Both the position numbers and the translations under genes were made by a program. Positions 10,701-20,720 of a stretch of 36,887 nucleotides of DNA are shown here, one piece after another; position 1 is the stretch's first letter; every line of letters starts with the position of its first letter. Under the pieces are notes generated by a model, which was given only the letters and a program-made list of their open reading frames with translations, ran no database searches and was not told the origin of the DNA. Origin of the DNA: Ichthyophonus hoferi (Eukaryota; Opisthokonta; Ichthyosporea; Ichthyophonida; Ichthyophonidae); contig NAOQ01000328.1 of assembly GCA_002751075.1 (NCBI GenBank), forward strand, positions 3,541 to 40,427, written 5' to 3'.

Positions 10701-11994
10701 ATATATATGTATGTGTGTGTGTGTGGGCGTATATATATGCATATGGGAAACCTCTATAGTTATCGTTAGGTATTTATGTTAAATGAAATGGAGAAGATTG
10801 TTTTATAATGTAATAGTGATTGGTGCAAATGTCCGACAAGGATAACTGACATTATAAAATACACCGATTTCATGAATAATATATACTATTATATGTAATA
10901 TAATACACCTTAAGGATATGTAATGGTTAATATAGTAAACTCGATGGATCATAACTAAGTACGAGTCGGGTTTGACCCGGATGACGACGGGGTCGAGCTG
11001 GATTCGACCTACCTCAATAATAAACTTTCATATAATTACTAATGCATATATACATATACATATATATTGAAAAATTACTATGCAATAAGGAAACTATAAA
11101 ATTATTACTAATAATAATAATAATAATAATAATAAGAGATAAAATATTAAAAATAAACATTCACTTTCATCCGCCTGAATATATTATGATTTTATCTTTT
11201 TTCATTCTTATTTCGAATTATTGCTAAATAAATCAACCAAATATTGTGAAGTATTATATGTAAAAAGAATAGATGAATGAGGCTATGAGACAGGATGAAT
11301 AGAAAGGAAAAATAAAATAAAAAATAGAAAATAGAAAATAGAGTAGAATTATGTATGTTGATACGCAAGGATGACTTGACGTGGAAAACTCACAGGAGAA
11401 CGAAAGGGAGAGAACTGATTAAATAGAACAACCGGAAGAAAAAGAGAAAGACTTCTTAACGAGGTATTGTTCTATAAGTTAGATATAATGAGATACAATA
11501 CGGTAGATGTGAAAGGTATCAGAATTACATGGGTATGTTTTCATGACAATGTAGGTGCTGGAGGCAATTATTTGGAAGGTGTAAAAGAAAAGCAAAGTAA
11601 AAAAGGAAAGATGAAGGCATGTGTAAGTGCTTTTATCAGAGTATTTTATATGTTTTTATATATAATTACATACTGTTACTTTTTATACTTGGAATGTAAT
11701 TATGTGTGCACACCATAAGTTTACGAGTGGAAATAGAACAAAAGAGTAAAAGAGAGGTGAGGAGGCCTGTGTACGTGCTTTTATCATTTGGTGTCTTATG
11801 TTTTTTTATATGCACAAGCATATTTTTATTTTCTATACGCAAGTTGTGTAAGTATGTAAGTATTATCAACCATACAAGTCTAAGTTGAAGTGTGGGAATG
11901 GAGGGATCATCACCTCTTCTAGACCCTGCCTAATATTACTCAGCTGTTGCAGGGGGATAGTTGCCAGGTCTATTTGTGTGCCTTGTTGCGCCAT
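7781..11994 (-). CDS. PFDN5: Prefoldin subunit 5, complete, six exons
   Basis: Alpha-type subunit of the hexameric cytosolic chaperone prefoldin, which delivers unfolded actin and tubulin to the TRiC/CCT chaperonin. Exons in transcript order: 11994-11914, 10471-10369, 10142-10111, 9888-9814, 9089-8984, 7839-7781 (stop TAG 7783-7781). They join to 456 nt and 151 residues; human PFDN5 has 154. The protein starts MAQQGTQIDL like the animal MAQ start. An N-terminal helix (about 15-58) leads to PEGQEILVPLSSS (60-72), then LYIPGKL (73-79) and DIGTGYHVEK (88-97), the family beta-hairpin signature, then a C-terminal coiled coil (98-151). Introns 1, 2, 4 and 5 are GT-AG (donors gtgatg, gtacga, gtacac, gtacgg). 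Intron 3 has no GT or AG and reads as U12-type AT-AC. The neighbour CAMLG/GET2 is divergent, with 421 bases between start codons. Very sure of identity; the last exon is short, but its phase and length fit exactly. Confidence 0.95.
8944..8975. repeat. (GA)n followed by a G-run
   Basis: GA dinucleotides run into about 14 nearly pure G. On the transcript strand this is a C-run then CT repeats, within about 25 bases downstream of the prefoldin 5 donor at 8983. A second G-run of nine bases (10150-10158) is the C-tract before the acceptor of prefoldin exon 3. Confidence 0.85.
9597..9616. repeat. Short perfect hairpin in prefoldin intron 4
   Basis: AATTGGAC and GTCCAATT (8 bp each) are separated by TAAT. 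It contains two head-to-head CCAAT cores. Function unknown. Confidence 0.5.
9889..10110 (-). other. U12-type AT-AC intron in prefoldin 5
   Basis: This 222-nt intron starts with ATATCCTTT (10110 to 10102), the exact consensus for a minor-spliceosome AT-AC 5' splice site. It ends in TTTTTTAC. TTCCTTAAT at 9907-9899 matches the U12 branch consensus TTCCTTRAY, with the branch A about 11 nt from the 3' end. Joining the flanks gives PLSSS-LYIPGK in phase 0, with the exact spacing of known prefoldin 5 proteins (PLTSSLYVPGK). No GT-AG pair nearby gives that spacing. The intron also carries a TA/CATA microsatellite (about 9975-10035). Confidence 0.9.
10509..11134. repeat. Microsatellites in prefoldin intron 1: (TA)n, TATG/TG and (AAT)n
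   Basis: TA repeats at about 10509-10531, a TATG/TG stretch at about 10702-10724 and ATA trinucleotides at about 11105-11134. All lie in the 1442-nt first intron of prefoldin 5 (10472-11913). The rest of that intron is AT-rich with no exon seen. Confidence 0.85.
11578..11860. repeat. Diverged tandem duplication of about 130 bp
   Basis: The stretch 11578-11706 recurs in diverged form at 11728-11860. Shared landmarks are an A/G-rich start, then GTGTAAGTGCTTTTATCA versus GTGTACGTGCTTTTATCA, TTATATGTTTTTATAT and a T-rich end. Identity is roughly 65-75% by eye. It lies in intron 1 of prefoldin 5. Confidence 0.65.
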
Positions 11995-12415
11995 ATTTCC
12001 GTTTTTAGCTAGAGCCTTTTCGTGAAGGAGTAATACTGTTACTATAATACTAATATGATTATAGTAAAATAATAGGCAATATCATTTAAAACCTATGTGA
12101 AACGCATGCATTTAAACATAATCCTGTCCTGTATTTATGTGAAAATTCGAAATTTATGTTTTACAATTAAATAATAGAATTGAATGGATGTATTTACTAT
12201 TTAAGTCAGTTTTAAAATATTAAAATGTGAAATTATATTTGCGTTAGCCTATCATTTCAATTATATTTCCTTAAGAGAGTTTATTTACTTTGTCTACATT
12301 GAAATTGACTATATCCCTATATAACTATATAACTATAATTTATGTATGTGCTTATAGGTTTCAGATAATTGTATGTTAATTTTATCTTTATTGTTTTTAT
12401 TATATTCTATAAAAA
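11995..12415. promoter_or_regulatory. Divergent (bidirectional) promoter region of prefoldin 5 and CAMLG/GET2
   Basis: 421 bases separate the two start codons, which point away from each other. The region must hold both 5' UTRs and promoters, unless upstream non-coding exons exist. It is AT-rich with TATATAACTATATAACTAT-like sequence near 12318-12340. No CCAAT box is seen, unlike the kinase and zinc-finger promoters. Confidence 0.7.
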
Positions 12416-15400
12416 ATGGCTGACGCAGCTGAACAAAGAAGGTTAAGAAGGGAAGCACGGCAAAAGAAAATCCTTGCCAATGCTGATGATAGGATTCAGA
12501 GGTTCTTTGTAGCACCTCATGTTGATCAAGATAATAAAGAAGAAGGCAATGTTAATACTGAAGGGACAAAACTAGAGGCAAAGGTGGAACAGGTTGATGA
12601 AGTGAAAGTTGAGGCGACAGATGAACATGTAAACACAAAGAACATTGAGGAAGAGGTGAAAGGAAAGATAAGGGCAAACCCTAAGGCTGAGATGGATACA
12701 GACACAAAGGTATGTTGATGGTTAGATATGTTTGTGGTGATTTGTTTTATGAGTGTATATGACTTGTGTATGTGAAAGGAATAGTTTTTACGTATGCATT
12801 TATAGTCTTACTTAGACATACACAAATGCATAACATGTATATTCTTAAATACATTTACATCACTTCTCTCTTTTTCTCTCTGTTGTATTCTATAGCTTGC
12901 TGTCTGTGCTCGTATATGGATGTTTGTTTAGTTTTATTTTTTAGCACATGTTGATGCTTTATACACCCTTGTGTCTTCATTTGTATAATATATATATTAG
13001 GAATGGGTATATACAACGTCTAAATGGGAGTGACATGCTGTTTCAACTGCTCAGCAAAACGTCACCAGGTTATAATATTTATTATTGGATAATATATAAA
13101 TGTTAATATTAATTGAGAGATCTGGTTGGACCTTGGTTGCCATAATGCATGTATATATATATTAATTTNNNNNNNNNNNNNNNNNNNNNNNNNNNNNNNN
13201 NNNNNNNNNNNNNNNNNNNNNNNNNNNNNNNNNNNNNNNNNNNNNNNNNNNNNNNNNNNNNNNNNNNNNNNNNNNNNNNNNNNNNNNNNNNNNNNNNNNN
13301 NNNNNNNNNNNNNNNNNNNNNNNNNNNNNNNNNNNNNNNNNNNNNNNNNNNNNNNNNNNNNNNNNNNNNNNNNNNNNNNNNNNNNNNNNNNNNNNNNNNN
13401 NNNNNNNNNNNNNNNNNNNNNNNNNNNNNNNNNNTTGTTTAGTTTTATTTTTTAGTCACATGTTGATGCTTTATACACCCTTGTGTCTTCATTTGTATAA
13501 TATATATATTAGGAATGGGTATATACAACGTCTAAATGGGAGTGACATGCTGTTTCAACTGCTCAGCAAAACGTCACCAGGTTATAATATTTATTATTGG
13601 ATAATATATAAATGTTAATATTAATTGAGAGATCTGGTTGGACCTTGGTTGCCATAATGCATGTATATATATATTAATTCAACCAAATAAATTATGCTCT
13701 GATAAGCATATCCCAATCGACACCAATTAATTGGGTCTTGGTTGCTAGAGTATGTTTCAAATCATTGGAATCTATGTGGTACAGCCTATACCAAAAAAGT
13801 TCTAATTCATTAAAGATTTAATATGTACGTTATAATTGGATCCTGGTTGCTATAGTCTGTATTTGATTAGAAATGTTAATCTAGTAATCCTTAAAGTGCC
13901 AAATTTGGCCTGGCCCGACCCAACGTGACTACTATAATTCGGGTCATCCTTTTGGCAAATAAACATATTCAAATGATTTATATAAAGCACTCTCAAAGTG
14001 TCAAAGTATGGCTTGTTTTATCAACCTGGTGATATAGAATTCCCATCTATCGGAAGTCTAATAACTGCTCTCTAGATTATATTCCTTTCCGTTAATTGGT
14101 CCCTATACCTATGTTATATAAAAAGATATATATTAGGACGGCCACACTTGGATGGGGCTTAATCCAATGAACCTTAGTTCATTTTTTGCTAAATAAGCTG
14201 ATATAACTACTTTTTATTATTGGTATCTTATTAATCAAGCCAATAGTTTATAATTCTTAATTAATTTAATTATAGACTTATGTATGCTGTAGTAGATATA
14301 GACCTATCAGTACAGCATTTATTCATCATGTCCCAATCGTTGGGGTTAAATTACTGCAATATTAAAAGTTCTACATCAAATTGCAAGTTGATAAGCGATT
14401 AATCATACAATAGATAGCACCCATATATAGGCTGAGTATCATGCCTACATTATCTAGATTAACCTCTCCCTAATCAGTACATATTCTGTCTCTCTCTTTC
14501 TATACTTGTACTAAACGTGAAATATCCTTACTCTTGTTACATTTTGCTGATAATTCACCGCGTCCTCTTACGTTTTCTTTGCTTTTTTTCTCATTCTATC
14601 CAGCCACACATACACACATAATCTTATTCATACATATATAATAAAATATTAATTTTCATTCATATACGCATTGACTCATGCGCAAACACTGCTCACTAGC
14701 AGGCTAAACCCTGTCAGAAAGAGAAACAAGACTGTTGCAACATAGTGCCGGAGAAGATAGAGAGACTGGGTAGGTAAACTAGGCGTATATGTATGTATAT
14801 CTCATATTATACTAATTTATGGGGCTATCTCTATTGGCTTTCCCAATTTTAGTTGTTTTGTATTTTTTTTTCTTTTTTTTTCTTTTTTTTATTATCTCAT
14901 GTGTACCATTTATAGTTGTGCCTTGGATTTGTTTCCCTCTCTTTTTTTTCTGTTATTTCATCATTTTTTCCTTTCATAGTTCTATAGACCATTTTTTTCT
15001 ATTCGTTTTTGTTTCTCTGTTGCTTTTTATGATATATACAATATATGATTTTAATCTACTATGTCCTGAAATCGACTGTCTTATATTATACATTATTAAA
15101 ATCTAAATGTTTACACGCATATATACTAGCGCATATGTTTATTACGGATCCATATACGTCTACACTCACTTTCTTATTCTTTCATCTTTCCACGCAATTA
15201 CACATATATTGGATTACCCATATGCCCATATACACATGTTTATATATACATATCGCACAGCCACATATATATACTGACTTAATTACTTCATTACTTACTT
15301 ACTTATGCACGCGCAGTTCCCCAGGTGGAAGTAGCCACAGCTGCAGTCAAGCCCACCGCTGTCTTAAGCAAAAAAGAAGCGATGGAAAAACGTCGTCAAG

Positions 15401-16876
15401 AATTTACTAAACTACGCAGAAAATTCTCTTTTTTTCTATCAATAGTGATAGCCTTTATCGTCTATTGGCGCTTATTGAATGGTGATGGAGACTTGGATGT
15501 TAAACTTGACGAATTGGCCAAGCTTATGTTTGGAGGGGTGGCAGGGGGGTCACTGGATGGAATGCCGGTAAGTTATTGATTAGTGATGTATTGAGAAGGT
15601 GTTTGATTGGATTGTGTACGTTTGTTTTCATGTCTGTTTGTATGACCAGTCCTTTTCCTATGTCAATTTCAATCACACCTTCCCTACACTCTTGTTTTTT
15701 TTATCTCTTTATCTATCTATCAAATAGCATATTTTCTTGCATGTCATTCTGCTTCTTGGTGTGATTACTGATTACTAACCTTTATATATAAACACAGCCA
15801 CTATATAGCATATAATAGGGCATTATGTGGAAACAATATACAATTAGGAAAATGAGTTATATTCCCTTCCAACACCATCACAAACATGTGTCTTAACTCA
15901 ATCATTTGCTTTTCCCCAGGCCCTCATGAGTATGTTCGTGTACACGGAGATACTGTTGATATCCAGGCAATATCTGATGGAACCCTTCATGTTTTTACCG
16001 GTTTGGCCTCCCTTTCTCCGTGTATTCATTTTTTTTTCCCGCCTGCTCTTGATTGCTCTCTCACGTTGTATTTTTTTCTTTTGTCTATTTATCTAGTGCC
16101 TATTATGTCTATATCTCTATCATGCCACTATTTTTTTTAACCATCTTTCCAATGGTATTCTCTCTGTAGATTTCTATAATTTGACTGTTCCCTTTCCGTA
16201 TCCTTTTACTGTAAGCATCCTATTCTCTTGCTTCGATCATTTTCTTTACATTGACATGGTACCCCTCATATTCCTAATACAGTTATTTTCTCCTATGGGA
16301 AATATGGACAGATTTTTTTATATACATATGAGCTATATCATATCTATTCTATCACTCACCATCTCAATACTTGAATATATGTGTGTACTTATGCTTTTAT
16401 ATGTGTATGTTTTGTATAAAGACACGTGCTGCTATGAAAATCGCATCTATTTTAGTATTGCCCAGGGAGACAAGATATTCAATTAAAATAAAACAAAATG
16501 AGAAACTGGGTTTATATGTGATATATATAGTAAGCTCAGATAAATAGGCATCTACCAATCAGTGTATCAGTGTATATACTGTTCTGCCAATCCGAGACAA
16601 TTCCTAATTACTTTTCATTATCTTTCTCGGGCTGTGATAACTAATAGGACACATGGTCCCACATCACAACAGGAAAGTCAACCCGGAATCAAGCCTCCAG
16701 GTATTCTTTACACAATTATGGCTATGACCGAGAAATGTGGCTCGTTTTTGTGGGTCATACAGGGTTTGTGGGCGGACTTCTGTGTATTTACAGTCACTCT
16801 ATTGCTACTCCTGGTAGCACCTCTTCTTATCTTTGATACTAACGTGCCTGAAACAATGAGAGAGGTAGATGCGTAG
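12416..16876 (+). CDS. CAMLG: CAMLG/GET2-type subunit of the tail-anchored protein insertion (GET) complex
   Basis: ER membrane receptor subunit that recruits the ATPase GET3/TRC40 with its tail-anchored cargo. Exons: 12416-12709, 15325-15567, 15920-16000, 16673-16876, all phase 0, 273 residues; human CAMLG has 296. The N-terminal basic helix (residues 7-30, QRRLRREARQKKILANADDR then IQRF) closely matches the GET3-binding motif of CAMLG (RRKLLMNSEQRINRI). An acidic Lys/Glu-rich linker follows, then three membrane segments: about 132-149 (FSFFLSIVIAFIVYW), about 180-195 (ALMSMFVYTEILLI) and about 240-261. WADFCVFTVTLLLL (239-252) aligns with FTDLCVYFFTFIF of CAMLG. Donors are gtatgt, gtaagt and a weak gtttgg. 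The exon 3/4 junction is the least certain; it was chosen because phase and spacing fit. Intron 1 contains an assembly gap, so an extra exon there is possible. Confidence 0.8.
12924..13168. repeat. Left copy of a 244-bp near-identical direct repeat at the gap
   Basis: Bases 12924-13167 recur at 13435-13679 with a single one-base insertion (an extra T). The copy ends exactly where the N run begins. This looks like the same locus present at both contig ends rather than a biological duplication. Confidence 0.9.
13169..13434. other. Assembly gap (266 N)
   Basis: A run of undetermined bases inside CAMLG intron 1. Both flanks carry the same 244 bases, so the true sequence may have no gap at all. 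Confidence 0.98.
13435..13679. repeat. Right copy of the 244-bp direct repeat at the gap
   Basis: Starts at the first base after the N run and matches 12924-13167 throughout, with one inserted T near the start. Sequence beyond 13679 continues without repeating the left flank. Confidence 0.9.
13630..13865. repeat. Diverged ~100-bp tandem repeat with TTGG..CTTGGTTGC motif
   Basis: Three related blocks: TTGGACCTTGGTTGCCATAA (13638), TTGGGTCTTGGTTGCTAGAG (13731) and TTGGATCCTGGTTGCTATAG (about 13837). They are spaced about 93 and 106 bases apart in CAMLG intron 1. Sequence between them is weakly similar. Confidence 0.55.
14850..15030. repeat. T-rich tract in CAMLG intron 1
   Basis: Long T runs with interspersed C and G on the transcript strand, some 300 bases before the exon 2 acceptor at 15324. 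It gives a false Phe/Leu-rich ORF. The stretch 13866-14850 shows nothing but AT-rich sequence. Confidence 0.6.
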
Positions 16877-17879
16877 ATACAATAATTGACTTATAAGCAA
16901 TGACTTGGTTTTTTGTTTGCTTTAATAGCCGTCCCATCTATTGTATTCTTGTATGGTTCTGGCTCCTCCGTCGTTGTCTATTAGATCTTAATAATTGAGT
17001 GCTAACCGTTATACTTAATGACATATGGATACACATACAATACTAGAAAAGAAAATTGCTAGTATATATTTTCTATTATGAATTAAGGACTGCCCTCTGG
17101 TACTGCTCCCCCCAGATTTTTTACACCTGTTCTCTTCAGTTATTGTTTATATTAAACACCACTGATAAACTCGATAATAGAATACTATCAGTTTGGGGAA
17201 GACGGTGCAGTTTTTACCAAAACAACCCCTCTAAGCCGTTGATTCTTAAAAGGCATTGCAAAAACCAATCGGGGAGCAATATGTTTACTTTTGAGTGACT
17301 GCAACCAATCATTATAAATTTTGCCAAAGAATGAAAAGCCCATCAAGGTATATTATATTCTAGTCTAATAATTAGTTATAATTGGGTAGTACAGAACTAT
17401 CTAGGTGGGTTAACAAATGGACATATCTTGACATATTCAGAAAGTGTTATACAAGATCATATATTTACTTATGACATAGATACATGCCTTAGTCAATGTG
17501 GGTGATGTCATGTATATATGATCTAATTTGTCGAGACTAACTGCATTGCATTGTGCATCTCGGTCACATTCCCATGAATTCTAATGCTGTCCAACTAAGA
17601 TGTTATAATAGCAATTGACTTTTAGTCGTGTCACCTAGACAAGGTGCAGAGCCATTTATCATTGGGTCTAATTGTTCTTCTACAAATATGTTTTACCGGT
17701 GGTATCCCGTTTCTGTGTCCTGCTTCCAATTGCTGCTCACCAATATATTTTCACTCTAATTATGGCACAAGTCAGACCACATATTTACCACATGGATATC
17801 TGTCATGTACGTATGTAAGTGTTGAGAGCATTATTTTTGATCGTTATCATGATTGTAAGATAATCTAATTATTTGCTAC
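16877..17879. other. Downstream flank of CAMLG/GET2, no gene seen
   Basis: Should contain the 3' UTR and poly(A) site; no clear AATAAA was fixed. Short ORFs at 17056-17298 and 17644-17868 have no recognisable motif. Microsatellites stop here. Confidence 0.6.
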
Positions 17880-18780
17880 GATGTTCAATCAACGTCATGC
17901 GATCTCATGATTCTCAACGTCCCCACGACTCCACAGCGCCAAGGGCAACAGGAACAGAAATTGACGTGACAGACGAGTATAGCACACATTGTAGTTTTTC
18001 CATATATATATATATATATATCTCTCTCTCTCTCTCTCTTTTTACGTTCAAACGAGTTAATAGATAGGAACAATAACTTGATAACTTTATTAGAAATATT
18101 GCTGTCGGTAGAAACGTAGTACTTTTAGCGCACCACAATACTATCGATGAACATGTACCCGAGCCAACTAGGAACATATGATAACAGGAAATACGTATGA
18201 CATTTACAGATACGCGTCCAACGCTCTTGACTGTATAGTCTGAGATTTTACAAAAGAAAGCTCGCATAGGTAGAATTTTTCGCGGTTCTAGACACGTGAA
18301 CAACTAGAGTCAAAATCAAAAAATAATAAACTAAGTGACCGGCGAGCGCCTGATTAAATTAAACTAAAGCTAAGGAGTCCGAACAACAACTAACAATCCT
18401 AGGATATGTCCATCCGGACAGAACATACATTCCAGATATGACAGAAATTGCCTACGAGGACAGAGTTTCACTTTCTGTTGACTCTACAGAAACTACATAT
18501 AAGAAAGCCCGCACATATTTAGACTCCAACATCAACACTCATTAACTACCTGACAGATACAACGGACTTAGAGACAGGCGAAATCCAAACCCTTGATAAG
18601 GACTTAATCTTCGCTTATCACCAACAAGAGGTTAACAGAAGAACGAATCTGAACCTCAGTAATAAATTATGTATGGACCACACCAAGGAGGCTTACACAA
18701 GTATACTGAGGTACTTGTTAAATATTTATCGTTTATTAAAATGGAACATGGCTGAAGAACTCTGCTAATCTTTAAATCAG
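17880..18780 (+). mobile_element. Fossil of an unknown repetitive coding element, plus-strand copy
   Basis: Two blocks match the inverted copy at 19550-20720: a short one near 17885-17980 whose reading begins MRSH, and a longer one from about 18240 to 18630. In the latter, the peptide ILGYVHPDRTYIPD and, further on, DLETGEI are shared at protein level with the other copy. Homology extends into non-coding sequence in front of the longer block. A TA/CT microsatellite (18001-18040) interrupts it. The copy looks broken. I do not recognise the family, so both DNA-transposon and retroelement origins stay open; no terminal repeats or target-site duplications were identified. Confidence 0.5.
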
Positions 18781-19549
18781 GAAGATGAAATTTCACGAAG
18801 CTGACGAGTCAGTGCCACATTGTGTTAAATGTGCAACATAGTGTGGCTTCTCTTCCAGTTCTCTTAAGTAATGAAATTGCAACAAAGCCAAACCATGGTA
18901 ACTTAAAGCAAGAATAAGCAAAGGTCAAAGTGGCGCCCCACTATTCAATTAATCTTTCATACTGTCAATAAAGGTTATTATACTGTACTTATGCAATCCA
19001 ATTAAAGGCAAGAATTATATATTAAGACACACTTTTATTACTTGTTAAAGTTTATTTATTTGAATTTAGTTTTCCAATTAAGTAACAGCATTTTCCGTTA
19101 ATGCAGACAAGTGGTATTTTGGGTCGTCATTCTGAGAAGAAATAATAAATAGGAAACTACAAAAAGCTTATTCCGAAAAGTGACTCCAACTCATGATTAT
19201 GCATGTCAATCCATGAGAATTACATTAGCAAGTCAAAAACTACAACGAAGTTAATGAATATATTTATATATAAATTAACACCGACGTTCTTAACACAAAG
19301 AATATTGATGAAGTGTTAGGTGGATGGCTGTACTGTATGGTGCTAGATAGGCTATCATGGTGATTATTAATTCATTTAAATTATCTGCGGTTTAGAAATA
19401 CCAAATCACTTTGTGTGCATCAATAACCAAATGTGTAGAATATGCCATTGACAATAGATATAACGGTCCTCTGCATAGGGATGGTGCTTACTTGTTTCAG
19501 TAGATTGATTCAGACCGTAATCATAATAATGCAGATAATTTTAACAATA
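18781..19549. other. Spacer between the two inverted fossil copies, with a hairpin
   Basis: AT-rich, no gene seen. An imperfect hairpin lies at 18814-18847 (GCCACATTGTGTT against AACATAGTGTGGC, loop of eight). Confidence 0.45.
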
Positions 19550-20720
19550 ACAGTATGATTACAATTTGGATCTGATCATCTGGGCTTAATCGGTTGATTG
19601 TACATGAGGACCAATTCCATATCTGGGGTCAAGATCTCTCCTGTCTCTAGGTCTGTTATATCTCTCTGGTACTCGATGAGGGTTTTGTCGTTGGAATCTA
19701 AATATGTGTAGGTTCTATTGTTCGTACTTTCTGGGGAGTTGACAGAAAGTGAATGGCTGTTCTCGTTGGCGATTCAAGTCGCATCTGGAATATATGTTTT
19801 GTCCGGATGGATGTATCCTAGGATTGTTGGTTGCTTTGTTTCGGATTCCTCAGACATAGTTCAATTGACTCATAGTTTAATTCAATGAGACGCTCACTGA
19901 TCGCTTAGTTTATTATTTTTCAATTTTAACTCTAGTCTTTTACGTGTCTATAAGCATGAAGCATGCTGGCGTAGCCAGCCTTCTTTTACAACTATACACT
20001 ATTAGGTGTTCAATTTAAATAACCAAGATTGCGATGAACTATATACTAGTCTCTATTTGACCGATTCAGGTCCTCATCCGTTATCCATATAGTAGCTCAC
20101 TAATTATATTACTTTTCTATTAATAATAATATTACTAATAAACTTATTAAGTTAATATGCTTACCTATTAACTTGTTAGGATGTAAAAGGTGTATACTAT
20201 TATAATAGATAAATAGAATACCTGTTGGGGATATTAAGTAGAGATTGAAGCGCTCCTGTGACCTATATTCGTTTAGGAGAAGGAATATTGCATTAAATTA
20301 AAAAGGTTTTTAACGTATCCATTGCATATACGGAGTACAAACATGCTAAGATATATTTTTATTAAGCATGTTGGCAGGACTTGTCTTAGGCAGAATGCTT
20401 AAAACAAAGAGTTTTTTGAACCTGTCGCAGGACCTCAACCATTGACTGGTTCGATTTTTATAGATCATCTTGGATCGCCATTTAACACCAATGAATTGCA
20501 CTAACTATTTTTCCAGACTACATATGTAATAATAATTGCTAATAATATTAAAGGATTATAACTATATACTAAAAAACTAACTAAATTAATTAAATGCTCC
20601 TCTTTTAGCAATGTCGAATATGCAATTATTTCACTTGCTCCTGGTGCTCCGAAATTGTAGGAACCATTTGGATTATGAGATCGCATGATGCAATCGGGAA
20701 TCGTAGTGGATAATGCGATC
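19550..20720 (-). mobile_element. Fossil of the same unknown element, minus-strand copy
   Basis: Inverted relative to 17880-18780. On the minus strand an MRSH block (near 20686) comes first and an ILGYIHPDKTYIPD block near 19820-19780 follows, with DLETGEI further on. A segment at 20220-20597 between the blocks is a separate repeat also found at 22035-22445, so it may be an insertion into this copy. The element looks broken and old: nucleotide similarity to the plus copy is about 70-80% in the best block, by eye. Confidence 0.5.
20220..20597 (+). repeat. Dispersed repeat, copy A
   Basis: About 380 bases similar to 22035-22445. Shared landmarks in order: GTTGGG, CCTGTGACCTAT / CCCGTGACTTAT, ACGGAGTACA, CATATTTTTATTA-like, TTGTCTTAGGCAG, TTTAACACCAAT, TAATAATAATTGC. 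Identity is roughly 70% by eye. No coding potential is evident. Sequence near 20447 resembles a pol III B box, but no matching A box was found. Confidence 0.6.

Noticed and set aside
15886-16140. ORF in another frame over CAMLG exon 3
   Set aside because: The phase-0 splice from exon 2 gives a hydrophobic segment matching the second membrane helix; the other frame has no such support.
17644-17868. 74-codon Cys/Tyr/Ser-rich ORF with a hydrophobic start
   Set aside because: Looks somewhat like a secreted peptide, but the start is not ATG and nothing was recognised.
20441-20455. GGTTCGATTTTTATA as a tRNA or SINE B box
   Set aside because: No A box at the right distance and no cloverleaf; the copy at 22310 does not keep the motif.
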